Shown here in pieces: positions 34,333 through 43,854 of a DNA stretch of 64,000 bases; within the stretch, counting starts at the first letter, position 1; each line of letters opens with the position of its first letter. The position numbers and the translations under genes were made by a program. This DNA is from Polaribacter sp. Hel1_33_78 (lineage in GTDB: Bacteria; Bacteroidota; Bacteroidia; Flavobacteriales; Flavobacteriaceae), in assembly GCF_900106075.1 (NCBI RefSeq), contig NZ_LT629794.1, forward strand, positions 1,778,001 to 1,842,000. The letters are read 5' to 3'. Below the pieces are notes generated by a model, which saw only the letters and a program-made list of their open reading frames with translations, searched no databases and was not told the DNA's origin.

Positions 34333-37300
34333 TCATTCTACATCTTTCAATAACTCTTTTATAGAACGTTCTAATTGTTGGTCTCTTCCTTTAGAAATAA
34401 CTCTAGGCATATTCTTTATTTTTATCATTGGTTCGGTTTGGTTATTTTCCATCCATTCACCTGCTTTATTTTTAGCACTTACAGGAACAACGCCCCAATA
34501 AGAACCGTTCGGTAGGCTTTCCCAACCAGCAAAACTACAAGTGCCAGGTACTGGCATACCCACAGTTTTTCCAATTTTTAAATCAGTATATCCAGAAGCG
34601 TAACAATGCCCATCAGAATACATACTTTCATTAAAAATTGATAAAGTTGGTTTTGTCCATCTGGAAGTTGGTTCTCCACCAACAACTTTATCTTCAGTTT
34701 CATATGTAATAAAAGGGACACCTGTAAAAAACATTGCTAAATCTGCTACTAAATCACCTCCACCATTAAAACGAGTATCTACGATTACTCCTTTTCTATC
34801 CGTATATTTTCCCATCATATCTTGATAAATGCTTCTGTAAGGACCATCTCCCATGCCTGGAATGTGAACATAACCAAGTTGGCCATTACTTTTTTTGTCA
34901 ACTTCTTTTTCGTTAGTTTTTACCCATCTTTTATATAAAAGTCGATTTTCATCTCTTAAAGAAACTGGCTTCACAGTAATAGTTTGTTTCTTTTTAGTTT
35001 TAGGATTTGTAATATCTAATAACATAAATTTACCAACTTTTCTGTTTAAATATTTCGCAACATCTTGATTTTTATCAATAGTCTCTCCATTAATATTTTC
35101 GATAATCATTCCAGGAACAATCTTAAACTTTGCTTTATCTAATGGTCCTCCAGAAATAATTTCATCAATTAAAATACCATCACCTTTATGATTATAATTC
35201 ATAAAAATTCCAAGAGATGCTGTTGCATCACCATTAGAGATTCCATTTCCTCTTGAGCCTGAACCTGAATGTGACACATTTAATTCTCCTAACATTTCTG
35301 ATAACATTTCTGAAAACTCGTGAGCGTTTCCTATTGACGGAAGATACTTGGTATATTCTTTCTTCATTTTATTCCAATCAACTCCATGAAAAGTTGGTTC
35401 ATAAAAAATAGCTTTTGTACGTATCCAAACATGATTAAACATGGCAGTTCTTTCTGCACTTGCATCAAATTCCATTTCACCATTAATTTTAACAGCTTTA
35501 TTCTTCTTAGTACTTGGATCTAATTTAGAAATTTTACCACTGCTTAATAGGTATAAGTTTTTTACTTCTTTGTCCCATTTTAAACTACCAAAGTTGGTGT
35601 TTAATTTTATCAACATTTTTGTTTCTTTGGTACGTAAATTAGTGCTCCAAAGATTCATCTTACCTTCAAACCTTGCTAAATAATATAATTCATCTCCTTT
35701 TTTAGAAAGTACTGCATCTCCTAGACTTGAAGAATGAATAGTAAGCCTTTTTGTCCTATTTTTCATATGATCAAAATCAAAAGTAAGTGGTTTCACTTCC
35801 TTTTTTTTATCCTCTTCATCTTTATCTTTTTTAGTGTCTTTTTTATCTGATTTATCTTTTTTATCATTCTTTTTAGCTTCGTCTTTAATGGCTTGCATTA
35901 ATTTATAATCTTCTTCACTTAAATTAAATTCATCCCAAGCATCCTGCGTAAAGAACATACTATAAACATCATTTTGAGAACGACCACTAGTAGCATAAGA
36001 CTTTAATCCATTTCTGTTACTAAACCAAATCATTTGTTTGCCACCATTTACCCATTTCGGACTAGAATCATAATATCCACTTTCATTCAAATTTATTCTT
36101 TTAGATCCATCAGCAGCCATTAATAATACTTCACCATTACTTAAGGTTTTTCCCCAATCAATTAAAAGCCATTTACTGTCTGGACTCCAAGTAAAATATT
36201 GATCACCGTCACGCATATGATATAAATCTTTAGGTGATAATAATATTGTTTCTTTATTACTTGCAATATCTTTAACTTTTATAGTTCTTCTTCCTTCAAC
36301 AAAAGCTATTTTTTTTCCATCAGGTGAATATTCTGCAAGATAATTATCATGTTTATTTTCAATTACTGATTCTTCTTTTAATACTGTTGCGGCATAAAAG
36401 AAAGGTTCTTCTTTTCTTACTTTTTCCGTTTTAAAAATGCTCCATTTTTCATTTCTTTCGCTGCTATAGACAACAGATTTTCCATCTGGCGTCCAAGAAA
36501 CAAAACGTTCTCGTTCTGGTGTATTAGTTAACCTTTTGGTAAAGGTTTTATCTACAGAAGTTACAAAGACTTCACCACGAGCAATAAAAGCAATCTCTAA
36601 TCCATTAGGAGAAATTGACATTTCATTGATTCCTCCATTTATAGAAATAAACTTATCATCATTGTCTATATTTTGAGTTCTAATATTAACTTTTAATTTT
36701 TTAGGTTTTTCATTTTCTTTCATGGTATATAATTCACCATCGAATCCAAAAGATATAATTCCATTGCCAAAACTTAAAAACCTAATTGGGTGTAATTTAA
36801 AATCTGTTAATTGCAGATCTTGATTTGGATTATCTAATGATAATTTGTGAATATTAAACGTTCCACTCTTTTCGCTTAAATAGTAAATACTTTTTTCATC
36901 AGCACTAAAAACTGGTTGTCTATCTTCTCCACCAAAAGAAGTAATCATTTTATGGGTATTTGTTTTTTGGTCATACAGCCATATATCTCGGGTAATTGAA
37001 GAAGTATGATGTTTTCTAAACTCATTTTCCCCTCCTTTTTTATCATGATAAACCATTGTCTTACCATTCTTTGAGAACTGAATATATTCAGCCGGAATAG
37101 TAAGTATTTGTTTGACTTTTCCTCCGTTAACGGGAACACTATATAGCTCTGGTTGCGATGCAGTAGGATATTGCCTATGATTTACATCATCTTGACGCAT
37201 TGCTCCAAAAACAATTTCTTTATCGTTTGAAGAAAAAGAAAATGGAGATTCATTTGTGGAATGAAAAGTTACTCTGTTAGCAGACCCACCATTAGAATCC

Positions 37301-37572
37301 ATCACATAAATATCAAAATTTCCATAACGGTCAGATGCAAAAGCTAATTTAGAACCGTTTTTATTCCAAACTGGCATAAAATCATGAGCCTTATGAAAAG
37401 TCAGTTGAGTGGCATTTCCACCCATTGTTGGCACTTTATATAAATCACCCTTATAAGTGAATGCAATTTGAGTTCCATCTGGAGAAATTGAAGAATAACG
37501 CATCCATTGTGGTTTATCTTGAGCATTTATTGAGAATGCAATTAAAGAGAAAAATAATAGTAATTTTTTCAT
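34333..37572 (-). CDS. secreted Tricorn-like S41 serine protease
   Basis: A 1079-residue protein with a signal peptide (MKKLLLFFSLIAFSINAQ). The domains in order are a TolB/WD40 six-bladed propeller (about 20-300, SPDGTQIAF, NGSKLAFASDRYGN), a second propeller (about 305-560, TPDGKSVVYSS, SPDSKWLLIDW), a Lys/Asp-rich linker (about 565-592), a further beta region, a helical core-1 segment (about 720-770), a PDZ domain (about 775-870, GISNGDATASLGIFMNYN and IISGGPLDKAKFKIVPGMIIENING) and an S41 protease core (about 890-1060). The catalytic region includes VDTRFNGGGDLVADL and VGMPVPGTCSFAGWESLPNG, where the Ser of TCSF is the likely nucleophile (inference). It degrades peptides, probably in the periplasm. 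Single gene. Confidence 0.92.
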   Translation of the reverse strand: MKKLLLFFSLIAFSINAQDKPQWMRYSSISPDGTQIAFTYKGDLYKVPTMGGNATQLTFHKAHDFMPVWNKNGSKLAFASDRYGNFDIYVMDSNGGSANRVTFHSTNESPFSFSSNDKEIVFGAMRQDDVNHRQYPTASQPELYSVPVNGGKVKQILTIPAEYIQFSKNGKTMVYHDKKGGENEFRKHHTSSITRDIWLYDQKTNTHKMITSFGGEDRQPVFSADEKSIYYLSEKSGTFNIHKLSLDNPNQDLQLTDFKLHPIRFLSFGNGIISFGFDGELYTMKENEKPKKLKVNIRTQNIDNDDKFISINGGINEMSISPNGLEIAFIARGEVFVTSVDKTFTKRLTNTPERERFVSWTPDGKSVVYSSERNEKWSIFKTEKVRKEEPFFYAATVLKEESVIENKHDNYLAEYSPDGKKIAFVEGRRTIKVKDIASNKETILLSPKDLYHMRDGDQYFTWSPDSKWLLIDWGKTLSNGEVLLMAADGSKRINLNESGYYDSSPKWVNGGKQMIWFSNRNGLKSYATSGRSQNDVYSMFFTQDAWDEFNLSEEDYKLMQAIKDEAKKNDKKDKSDKKDTKKDKDEEDKKKEVKPLTFDFDHMKNRTKRLTIHSSSLGDAVLSKKGDELYYLARFEGKMNLWSTNLRTKETKMLIKLNTNFGSLKWDKEVKNLYLLSSGKISKLDPSTKKNKAVKINGEMEFDASAERTAMFNHVWIRTKAIFYEPTFHGVDWNKMKKEYTKYLPSIGNAHEFSEMLSEMLGELNVSHSGSGSRGNGISNGDATASLGIFMNYNHKGDGILIDEIISGGPLDKAKFKIVPGMIIENINGETIDKNQDVAKYLNRKVGKFMLLDITNPKTKKKQTITVKPVSLRDENRLLYKRWVKTNEKEVDKKSNGQLGYVHIPGMGDGPYRSIYQDMMGKYTDRKGVIVDTRFNGGGDLVADLAMFFTGVPFITYETEDKVVGGEPTSRWTKPTLSIFNESMYSDGHCYASGYTDLKIGKTVGMPVPGTCSFAGWESLPNGSYWGVVPVSAKNKAGEWMENNQTEPMIKIKNMPRVISKGRDQQLERSIKELLKDVE

Positions 37573-37674
37573 TTTTAGTAAATTTTAGCTAAGCTAACAA
37601 ATTAATATATAAACTTATAATCACAATGTTAAATTTGAAACGAATACTGTATTTTTACTAAAAAGATAACTCTA

Positions 37675-38139
37675 ATGAATACATTAATTTTTAATTCTAT
37701 GAAAGACTTTCTTTCTATGAAAGGAAAGGCACTGCCTGAAAGTAATTGGTATAAAGTCACACAACAAATGATTAACGATTTTGCGAATGCTACTTTAGAC
37801 AAACAATGGATTCATGTTGATGAAAATAGAGCAGAGAAGGAGAGTCCTTTTAAAAGTACAGTTGCTCATGGTTTTATGTCTGTATCGATGATTTCTAAGT
37901 TATTGGAAGAATCTTTTTCTGTAAAAAGTATTAAAATGGGTTTAAATTATGGATTAAACAAAGCTCGTTTTCCAAACCCAGTTCCTGTAAATAGTCAATT
38001 AAGAATGATTTCGATGGTTAAAGACATAGAAGAGATTTCTAACAACGGATTTAAAGTTACCTTTCTATGCACCATAGAAATTAAAGGGCAAGATAAACCA
38101 GCTTGTGTTGCTGAATTTATTGCGGCTTTATTTGAATAA
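37675..38139 (+). CDS. MaoC-like hot-dog dehydratase
   Basis: A 154-residue single hot-dog domain with the R-specific enoyl-CoA hydratase motif: FANATLDKQWIHVDENRAEKESPFKSTVAHGFMSVSM, with Asp (in TLDKQWIHVD) and His (in AHGF) as the expected catalytic pair. It should hydrate enoyl-CoA or act in a related step of acyl metabolism. I keep the first ATG (MNTLIFNSMKDF), since relatives carry a similar strand before the helix. It is monocistronic, with no clear promoter. A 450-base region without genes follows. Confidence 0.88.
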   Translation: MNTLIFNSMKDFLSMKGKALPESNWYKVTQQMINDFANATLDKQWIHVDENRAEKESPFKSTVAHGFMSVSMISKLLEESFSVKSIKMGLNYGLNKARFPNPVPVNSQLRMISMVKDIEEISNNGFKVTFLCTIEIKGQDKPACVAEFIAALFE

Positions 38140-38590
38140 AAAAAGTAACAAATCACAGCTTTTAATTTATGAATAATTTCTTTTAAAAAAGACAACCTTT
38201 TGCAACTACTTTTTTAGAATTTAATTAGAAAAATATAAAGAAAGGAGATATCTCTATTATTATAGAATACTCTATTTCTGTGTATAATTCTCTTCCAGAG
38301 TTCATAAATAGATTCTCAGGACTTTAAACAACAACAACTATGAATCAATTATAAAAAATGTGACAGATATTTTTTATCAATGAAAAAAATATAAAGCTTT
38401 TAACTGAAAAAAACTGCAATGTAGAAAGGAAAATGAGCCCAATCAGCTATATTAAAATTATTTTTGGAACAATCTTAGTAACTTAATTTTGAACTACAGT
38501 ATTATTTATTAATCTAAAAATATAATTTACGCTCTTTAGATTTTTAAAACCTAAAGTGTTTTTAGAAATAAATAATTTTTAGATATTTAA
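38140..38590. other. 451-base intergenic region, no gene recognised
   Basis: A very A/T-rich stretch between the convergent MaoC-like gene and the TolC operon end. I found no long frame, no strong hairpin and no promoter consensus. A 6-bp weak stem (CTTTAG 38534-38539, CTAAAG 38551-38556) lies near the operon end. A 17-codon frame at 38433-38486 (MSPISYIKIIFGTILVT), preceded by AGGA, is the only peptide-like element and may be chance. Confidence 0.6.
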
Positions 38591-39991
38591 TTATTCTGCT
38601 ATAATAATGGCAGCAGCTTTAAACAAGTTTGCTTTAGATTTAAACAGAGAGTTTTCTATTATAATAGCTTTTAACTTGGTTTCTATTAATTTAGATTCTC
38701 TATAATTCACCAAAAACAAAGAACTTTCACCTAAAAAGAATTTTCTTTCTTCAGCTTTTAACAAAATATTATAATCGCTAACAATATTGCTTATATAATT
38801 ACTTTGCAGTGAAAAAGAGGATAACTCTTGTTGTAGTGCTTTTAATTTATTTTTAATGGTAATCTTAGCAACTTCATTTTCATAAGTAGCCTCTTGTAAC
38901 TTTATTTTCGAAAGTTTAAAATCTCCTCTTTCTTTTCTTAAAAATAGTGGTAATTTAAAATTGATTCCAGCCTTATAATTATCTATATTAAAAGAGTTTA
39001 CTTGACGAGGAGCTTGTGATAAAAAATTATATTCAACATCCAACTTGGGCAACAAATTATTTGTTTTTAATTTTCTATCAATAACTAAGCTTTGTATTTT
39101 AAATTCTAAAGATTTTATCTTTGGATGATTATTCATATCAAAATACGTGTTATTAAACAAGGCAATATTAAACGCTACATCTATATTTTTATATGTTTTT
39201 ACATCAGGAATTATATGTGCTTGTAATTCAACCGGCGTATTATTAGTCAACCATAAAAAGTTAGATAAACCTAGTGATGCTTTCACTAATTTAATGCGTG
39301 CTTTTTCTAAATTTAACTTTCTATTATTAAGCGTAATTCTTGCTTCGAGGGTATCAATAGCAGGTTTATCCCCTTCTAAAAAGGCTTTTTTAGTTCCTTT
39401 AAAACGAATTTGTGCATTGTTTAAAAAATCTTCATAAACCTTTTTCTCATTATAGGTCTTTAACCAATTAAAATAGGATAAAGACGCATTATATAAAATT
39501 TCATTTACCAATAATTCCTGATCTTCTTTTGCCTTATTAACGAAGAGTTTTGCCTGTTTTAAAGCCGCCATTCTTTTGTTTATGAAAAGTCCCTTTAACA
39601 AAGAAGCGGAAACACCCGCGGCGTATAAACCATCTTTTGGATTCGTTGATTCAAGATTTAAATAAAGCCCATCATTATTTTCAAAATTTGCTTTAAACTC
39701 TAATCCATAATAAACAGGTATTTTAAAAGCACCGTTTAATTTATTATAATATTCTTTATTCTTAAATTCTTTTTTATCAAAATCAATTTCAATTTTGGGA
39801 TCAAAAGCGCCTCTAGCTTTTAACAACTTAGCTTCACTATTATTGATAATAAGGTTTGCTTGTTTTACAATTGGATGATAGGTTTTTACATATCCAAGAT
39901 ACTCTGATAAAATCATTACAGATTCAACTTTTTCTTGAGATGAAAGATCTGCAAACATTAATAAAAACAGCACCAAAATATATTTTTTCAT
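38591..39991 (-). CDS. TolC family outer-membrane channel
   Basis: A 466-residue outer-membrane factor with a signal peptide (MKKYILVLFLLMFADLSSQ). It has long amphipathic helical stretches (about 115-245 and 330-460), short beta segments between them and two structural repeats typical of TolC (KLLKARGAFDPKIEIDFDKKEF and later KLPLFLRKERGDFKLSKIKLQEA). It forms the trimeric exit duct for the HlyD and ABC proteins encoded just upstream, with a 30-base gap to the adaptor gene. Last gene of the TetR-ABC-HlyD-TolC operon. Confidence 0.9.
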   Translation of the reverse strand: MKKYILVLFLLMFADLSSQEKVESVMILSEYLGYVKTYHPIVKQANLIINNSEAKLLKARGAFDPKIEIDFDKKEFKNKEYYNKLNGAFKIPVYYGLEFKANFENNDGLYLNLESTNPKDGLYAAGVSASLLKGLFINKRMAALKQAKLFVNKAKEDQELLVNEILYNASLSYFNWLKTYNEKKVYEDFLNNAQIRFKGTKKAFLEGDKPAIDTLEARITLNNRKLNLEKARIKLVKASLGLSNFLWLTNNTPVELQAHIIPDVKTYKNIDVAFNIALFNNTYFDMNNHPKIKSLEFKIQSLVIDRKLKTNNLLPKLDVEYNFLSQAPRQVNSFNIDNYKAGINFKLPLFLRKERGDFKLSKIKLQEATYENEVAKITIKNKLKALQQELSSFSLQSNYISNIVSDYNILLKAEERKFFLGESSLFLVNYRESKLIETKLKAIIIENSLFKSKANLFKAAAIIIAE

Positions 39992-40021
39992 GTTATAAAA
40001 ATCTAGAAAATTAGCAAGTAT

Positions 40022-41383
40022 TTATTTATTTTTAGAACTATACTTTACTTTAGTAATTACATCCGGTTGGTAATAGTTGGGTGGAAAACTGTTTAACTGT
40101 CTCCAAAGTTCAAACCAAATTGGCACATCTTCTAATAATGCAATAGTTTTTGCGCCAGAACCAACTCTAATACCCTCTGGCCATTCATGATCTGTTTCAT
40201 CTGGTGATAATAGAACTCTATATTTACCATTATCACTTATAAACCTCTCTATGGCCACAACTTCTGCACCATAAGTTCCATAAGAAACATTAGGCCAACC
40301 ACTAAAGACAATAGCTGGCCAACCGTCAAACTGTACACGAACTTTTTCTCCTTTATGAATTAAAGGCAGATCTATAGGCCTTACAAAGGTTTCGACCGCC
40401 AAATCATATTGTGCTGGCATAATCCCAACAATTTCTTCTCCTTCTTTAAAAGTAACTCCAAGTCCGCCTTTCAAAGCTTTGTTAATATACCCATTTTGAG
40501 GAGCGGTTATAAATAACAAGCTATTTCTTACTCTATAATTACTATTACTATTTTCTAATTTAGATACTTGAGCTTTAGCATCAAAACCACTAGACTGCGC
40601 AGTATATTTATCACTTTGAGATTTAGATATTTTATCAGTATAACTTGCTCTTATTCTAGAAATTTCAACTTTTGCATTTAATACTTCGTTTTTAGTAGCA
40701 AGTAATTTATTTTCTTTTGAGATTAATTTCACTTGTGTTTCTTGCAGTTTCAACCGTTTTTCTTCAACATCTTTAACGGCTTTTAAACCCTCTTTTTGTA
40801 ATGCTTTTGTTCGATTATACTGTCTTTCTGCAATCTTAATATTCATTTTGGAAGCTTCAAATTCAATACTATCACTTTTTATTTTTAATTTGGATTGTAG
40901 AAATTTATTTTTTGCTTGTTCAAGTTTTAGCTTTCTTTCTTCTTTTAAAGCAATAATTTGCCTGTCTAAAGCCTCTACCTTATACTGATAGGCATTAACA
41001 GAAGATATTTTTGCGTTTATTTGGTCGTTTGTTCTTTCGATTAAAAGACCATCAAAATAATCACTTTTAACTTCAGAAATTCTTAAAATGGTATCTCCTT
41101 TTTTCACATAATCACCTTCTCTAACAAACCATTGCTCAATTCTTCCAGGGATTTGAGATTGTATTGCTTGTGGTCTTTGTCCTAGTGCCAGAGTAGTTAC
41201 TAAGCCCTTACCAGAAATATTTTGTGTCCAAGGTAAAAACAAGGCAATTAAACCTATAAAAGCAAATATTAATAAAAATTTGTTAAGCGCCTTATAATAT
41301 TCTTTGCTAAAAATATTCTTGCCAGATTTAAAACTTTTTAAATCCACGGTTTTGTATAATTGATTATTAGAAATATTTAACAT
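40022..41383 (-). CDS. HlyD-family periplasmic adaptor
   Basis: A 453-residue membrane-fusion protein. A cytoplasmic N-terminus (about 1-33) is followed by one membrane helix (FLLIFAFIGLIALFLPW, about 32-48). The first lipoyl half (GRIEQWFVREGDYVKKGDTILRI, about 80-102), a long coiled coil (about 115-265 with LKEERKLKLEQAKNKFLQSK and KVEISRIRASYTDKIS), a second lipoyl half (FITAPQNGYINKALKGGLGVTFKEG) and a beta-barrel with GEKVRVQFDGWPAIVFSGWPNVSYGTYGAEV follow. It lies 5 bases after the ABC gene. It bridges the inner-membrane ABC protein and TolC as in type I secretion or bacteriocin-style export. Confidence 0.9.
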   Translation of the reverse strand: MLNISNNQLYKTVDLKSFKSGKNIFSKEYYKALNKFLLIFAFIGLIALFLPWTQNISGKGLVTTLALGQRPQAIQSQIPGRIEQWFVREGDYVKKGDTILRISEVKSDYFDGLLIERTNDQINAKISSVNAYQYKVEALDRQIIALKEERKLKLEQAKNKFLQSKLKIKSDSIEFEASKMNIKIAERQYNRTKALQKEGLKAVKDVEEKRLKLQETQVKLISKENKLLATKNEVLNAKVEISRIRASYTDKISKSQSDKYTAQSSGFDAKAQVSKLENSNSNYRVRNSLLFITAPQNGYINKALKGGLGVTFKEGEEIVGIMPAQYDLAVETFVRPIDLPLIHKGEKVRVQFDGWPAIVFSGWPNVSYGTYGAEVVAIERFISDNGKYRVLLSPDETDHEWPEGIRVGSGAKTIALLEDVPIWFELWRQLNSFPPNYYQPDVITKVKYSSKNK

Positions 41384-41388
41384 CGTTT

Positions 41389-43056
41389 TTAATTTATGGA
41401 TTTAATTTGGCCTTTCTCTAACGTAATAGTCTGAGTACATTTTGAGCGCCAGCTTTTTTTACTACTCACCACAATTAGGGACCAAGGTCTTTTTTCATCC
41501 GTTAAATAATTGATAATACTAATTGTTTCTTCCAAATTAAATTGATCTAAAGGGTCTTCTAAAATCATTATTTTAGGTTGTTTGATAATGGCTCTCGCTA
41601 AAATCATTTTTTTAGCAATAGTGTAAGACATTTGTTTTCCTTCAGGATATATGACAGTATCCAAACCATTGGGTTGCTCTTTTAAAAATTGAGATAATCC
41701 AACATTCTCTAAAACATCAAAAATTAAATCATCTTTTATGCTTTCATTTCCAAAAATTAAATTTTCTCTTATTGAACCTTCAAAAGGAGTTTCCTCTGAA
41801 AGAGATAAGCCTAATTGAGATCTGTAATGATTTAAATGTAAACTACTTAATGATAAATTATTAATGTAAATATTTCCAGCTGTAGGCTCTATAACCCCTG
41901 AAATTAAACGAAGTAAACTAGATTTTCCTGCACCACTTTCACCAACAACTAAAACTCTGCTCTTTGGAGATAACTTAAAAGACATATTTATAATAATTGA
42001 CTTTTCTCTATCTTTAACTCCATAAGAAACTTCATCTAGCTCTAAGATCAAACCATTTTTAAAGAGAGGAGTTTCCCCATCTTGTGATTCTAATTCTTTA
42101 TCTACTACTTGACCAATTTTTTCGATGGATGTAAGCACGTCATAAAAAGATTCTAATCCAATAATTAACTTTTCTACTGAGGCTATTACTAAAAGAATAA
42201 TGATTTCTGCAGCAACAAACTGACCAATATTCATTTCTTGTCTCAAGACTAAAGCTCCACCAATTAACAATAAACCAGCAGTTACAATTACCTTAAAACC
42301 TATCATTTGAGAAAATTGTAAGAGTAAAATTTTAAAGTGATTTTCTCTCGCCTCTAAATATTCACTTACTAAATCATCGTTTTTAGACATTGCTAAATTG
42401 GTGTTTCCGGACAGTTTAAAACTTACTACTGTTCTTGCAATTTCTTGTATCCAGTGGACAACTTTATATTTATTTTTAGATTCTATCAAACTAGTTTCTA
42501 ATCCCTTTCTAGCTGTAAATTTAAAAACTATAAAAATTAATAGGAGTAATAATACACCAAATACAATAAAAAATGGATGATAAAATGATAGTAAAATTAA
42601 TGCAAAAAGAATTTGTAATATTGCCGTAGGAACATCAATTAAAATTTTTGATAATCCTTTTTGAATGGTCAGTGTATCAAAAAAACGATTCGCCAATTCT
42701 GGCGGATAATAATTACGTAATTCTGACATTTTAATTTTTGGAAAACGGTAGCTCAATTCGAAAGAGGCTCTCATGAAAATCCGTTGTTGTATGGTTTCGA
42801 TAATTCTTAATTGCATTAATTGTAAAGCACCAGAAAAAATAACACCAAACGTTACAACAATAACTAAAACAACCCAGGATGTAGAGATTTGTGCACCTTG
42901 AATTAAATTAATAATTGCTTGAATTCCCAGAGGTAAAGAGAGCGCTACCACGCCTCCAAAAATTGCATAGTAAAATATTTGAAAAATATCTTTTTTCTCT
43001 AAAATTAGCAAACCTACGAAACGCTGCCAAGGATTTAATTGTTTATCATCAATCAT
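41389..43056 (-). CDS. ABC exporter with transmembrane domain and degenerate ATPase motifs
   Basis: A 555-residue protein with an exporter-type transmembrane domain of about six helices (about 25-300) and a C-terminal nucleotide-binding domain (about 335-555). No C39 peptidase domain precedes it. Walker A is intact (GESGAGKSS, 372-380), but the Q-loop position is Ser420 (LGLSLSEETP), the LSGGQ signature is MSYTI (476-480), Walker B ends LED with the two acidic residues swapped (E500, D501), and the H-loop His is Ser532. ATP binding is likely; hydrolysis may be weak or different. Similar sequences recur in Flavobacteria (from memory), so this looks like a conserved variant, not decay. It overlaps the tetR stop by one base. 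Confidence 0.88.
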   Translation of the reverse strand: MIDDKQLNPWQRFVGLLILEKKDIFQIFYYAIFGGVVALSLPLGIQAIINLIQGAQISTSWVVLVIVVTFGVIFSGALQLMQLRIIETIQQRIFMRASFELSYRFPKIKMSELRNYYPPELANRFFDTLTIQKGLSKILIDVPTAILQILFALILLSFYHPFFIVFGVLLLLLIFIVFKFTARKGLETSLIESKNKYKVVHWIQEIARTVVSFKLSGNTNLAMSKNDDLVSEYLEARENHFKILLLQFSQMIGFKVIVTAGLLLIGGALVLRQEMNIGQFVAAEIIILLVIASVEKLIIGLESFYDVLTSIEKIGQVVDKELESQDGETPLFKNGLILELDEVSYGVKDREKSIIINMSFKLSPKSRVLVVGESGAGKSSLLRLISGVIEPTAGNIYINNLSLSSLHLNHYRSQLGLSLSEETPFEGSIRENLIFGNESIKDDLIFDVLENVGLSQFLKEQPNGLDTVIYPEGKQMSYTIAKKMILARAIIKQPKIMILEDPLDQFNLEETISIINYLTDEKRPWSLIVVSSKKSWRSKCTQTITLEKGQIKSIN

Positions 43057-43727
43057 TATTTTAAAGTATTTTTCACTAAATCAATAAAGAAATTTGTTGG
43101 GGTCTTTCCTTCTTTACAATTGGTAATTGATAGGAAATGTTCGTTTAAAAAATGTTGATGTAAACCTCCTTCAATAATTGTACTTGCTAAACTTAGCGCA
43201 TAAGGATATTCTTTTTTTACATCTAAAATCATTTCACTAATTCTAATAATTAATCTCTTATAAACTTCAAAATATCCTTCTTTATTTTCTGTATCTACTT
43301 CTTTCGTTAAAAATGATTTAGAGCTTTCGTTTACAATAATTCTGTATAATAAAGTTTCGTTAATGTGAGAGAAATTATTATCATCCTCTATGGTTCTTGT
43401 TGCAATGGTAACTGCTTTTTCTAACTTATTAAAAGGATTAGAAATACTAAAAGTTTCAATGACTAATTGATATTCTAACCATGCCCAATACCAGGAAGAT
43501 AGGTAAAGAAGTAATTTATGTTTACTCTCAAAATAACGATAAATCGAACTTTCATTAGAACCTATTTTTGTTCCTAATTTCTTAAAAGTAAAACTTTCAA
43601 AGCCAATCTCATTTATCAATATAATACTTCGCTCAATGATTCTTTTTCCTAATTCTGATGTTTCTGGATCTTTGATAAAAATTTTATCAGGAACAGAAAT
43701 TTTTAAGACAGTTAATAAATTTTTCAT
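43056..43727 (-). CDS. TetR-family transcriptional regulator
   Basis: A 223-residue regulator. The N-terminal helix-turn-helix (about 25-72: RIIERSIILINEIGFESFTFKKLGTKIGSNESSIYRYFESKHKLL) carries the canonical TetR recognition helix ending SIYRYFxSKHxLL. The C-terminal ligand domain is all-helical and divergent. It is the first gene of the operon and overlaps the ABC gene by one base, so it likely controls its own operon. Two palindromic sites directly upstream (43748-43785) are the probable operators. The inducer is unknown. Confidence 0.92.
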   Translation of the reverse strand: MKNLLTVLKISVPDKIFIKDPETSELGKRIIERSIILINEIGFESFTFKKLGTKIGSNESSIYRYFESKHKLLLYLSSWYWAWLEYQLVIETFSISNPFNKLEKAVTIATRTIEDDNNFSHINETLLYRIIVNESSKSFLTKEVDTENKEGYFEVYKRLIIRISEMILDVKKEYPYALSLASTIIEGGLHQHFLNEHFLSITNCKEGKTPTNFFIDLVKNTLK

Positions 43728-43747
43728 GCTTTGTAATTTATAGTAAA

Positions 43748-43785
43748 TATAATAGTAATACTATTATAAATTAATAGTATTACTA
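43748..43785. promoter_or_regulatory. tandem palindromic operators for the TetR regulator
   Basis: Site 1 (43748-43768) is a perfect palindrome with 10-base arms (TATAATAGTA and its complement) around one base. Site 2 (43773-43785) is AATAGTATTACTA. Both contain AATAGTANTACTA. Their centres, 43758 and 43780, are 22 bases apart, two helical turns, so two dimers would bind the same DNA face. A near-consensus minus-strand -7 element (TATATTTA, 43744-43751) touches site 1, which fits autorepression. Confidence 0.75.
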
Positions 43786-43846
43786 AAATTTAATAATTTT
43801 TTAACATCTACATCATTTCAAGTAAGAATAATTCCTGAATAAATCG

Positions 43847-43854
43847 TATATTTG
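43847..43854 (+). promoter_or_regulatory. candidate -7 element for the cold-shock-domain gene
   Basis: TATATTTG followed by C is an exact TAnnTTTG match, 117 bases before ATG 43972. If used, it gives an unusually long leader of about 110 bases for this genome. The -33 is not clear. Confidence 0.5.

Noticed and set aside
35800..35880. A DNA tandem repeat in the Tricorn-like gene
   Set aside because: It is irregular A/T-rich coding for alternating Lys and Asp, with no fixed period.
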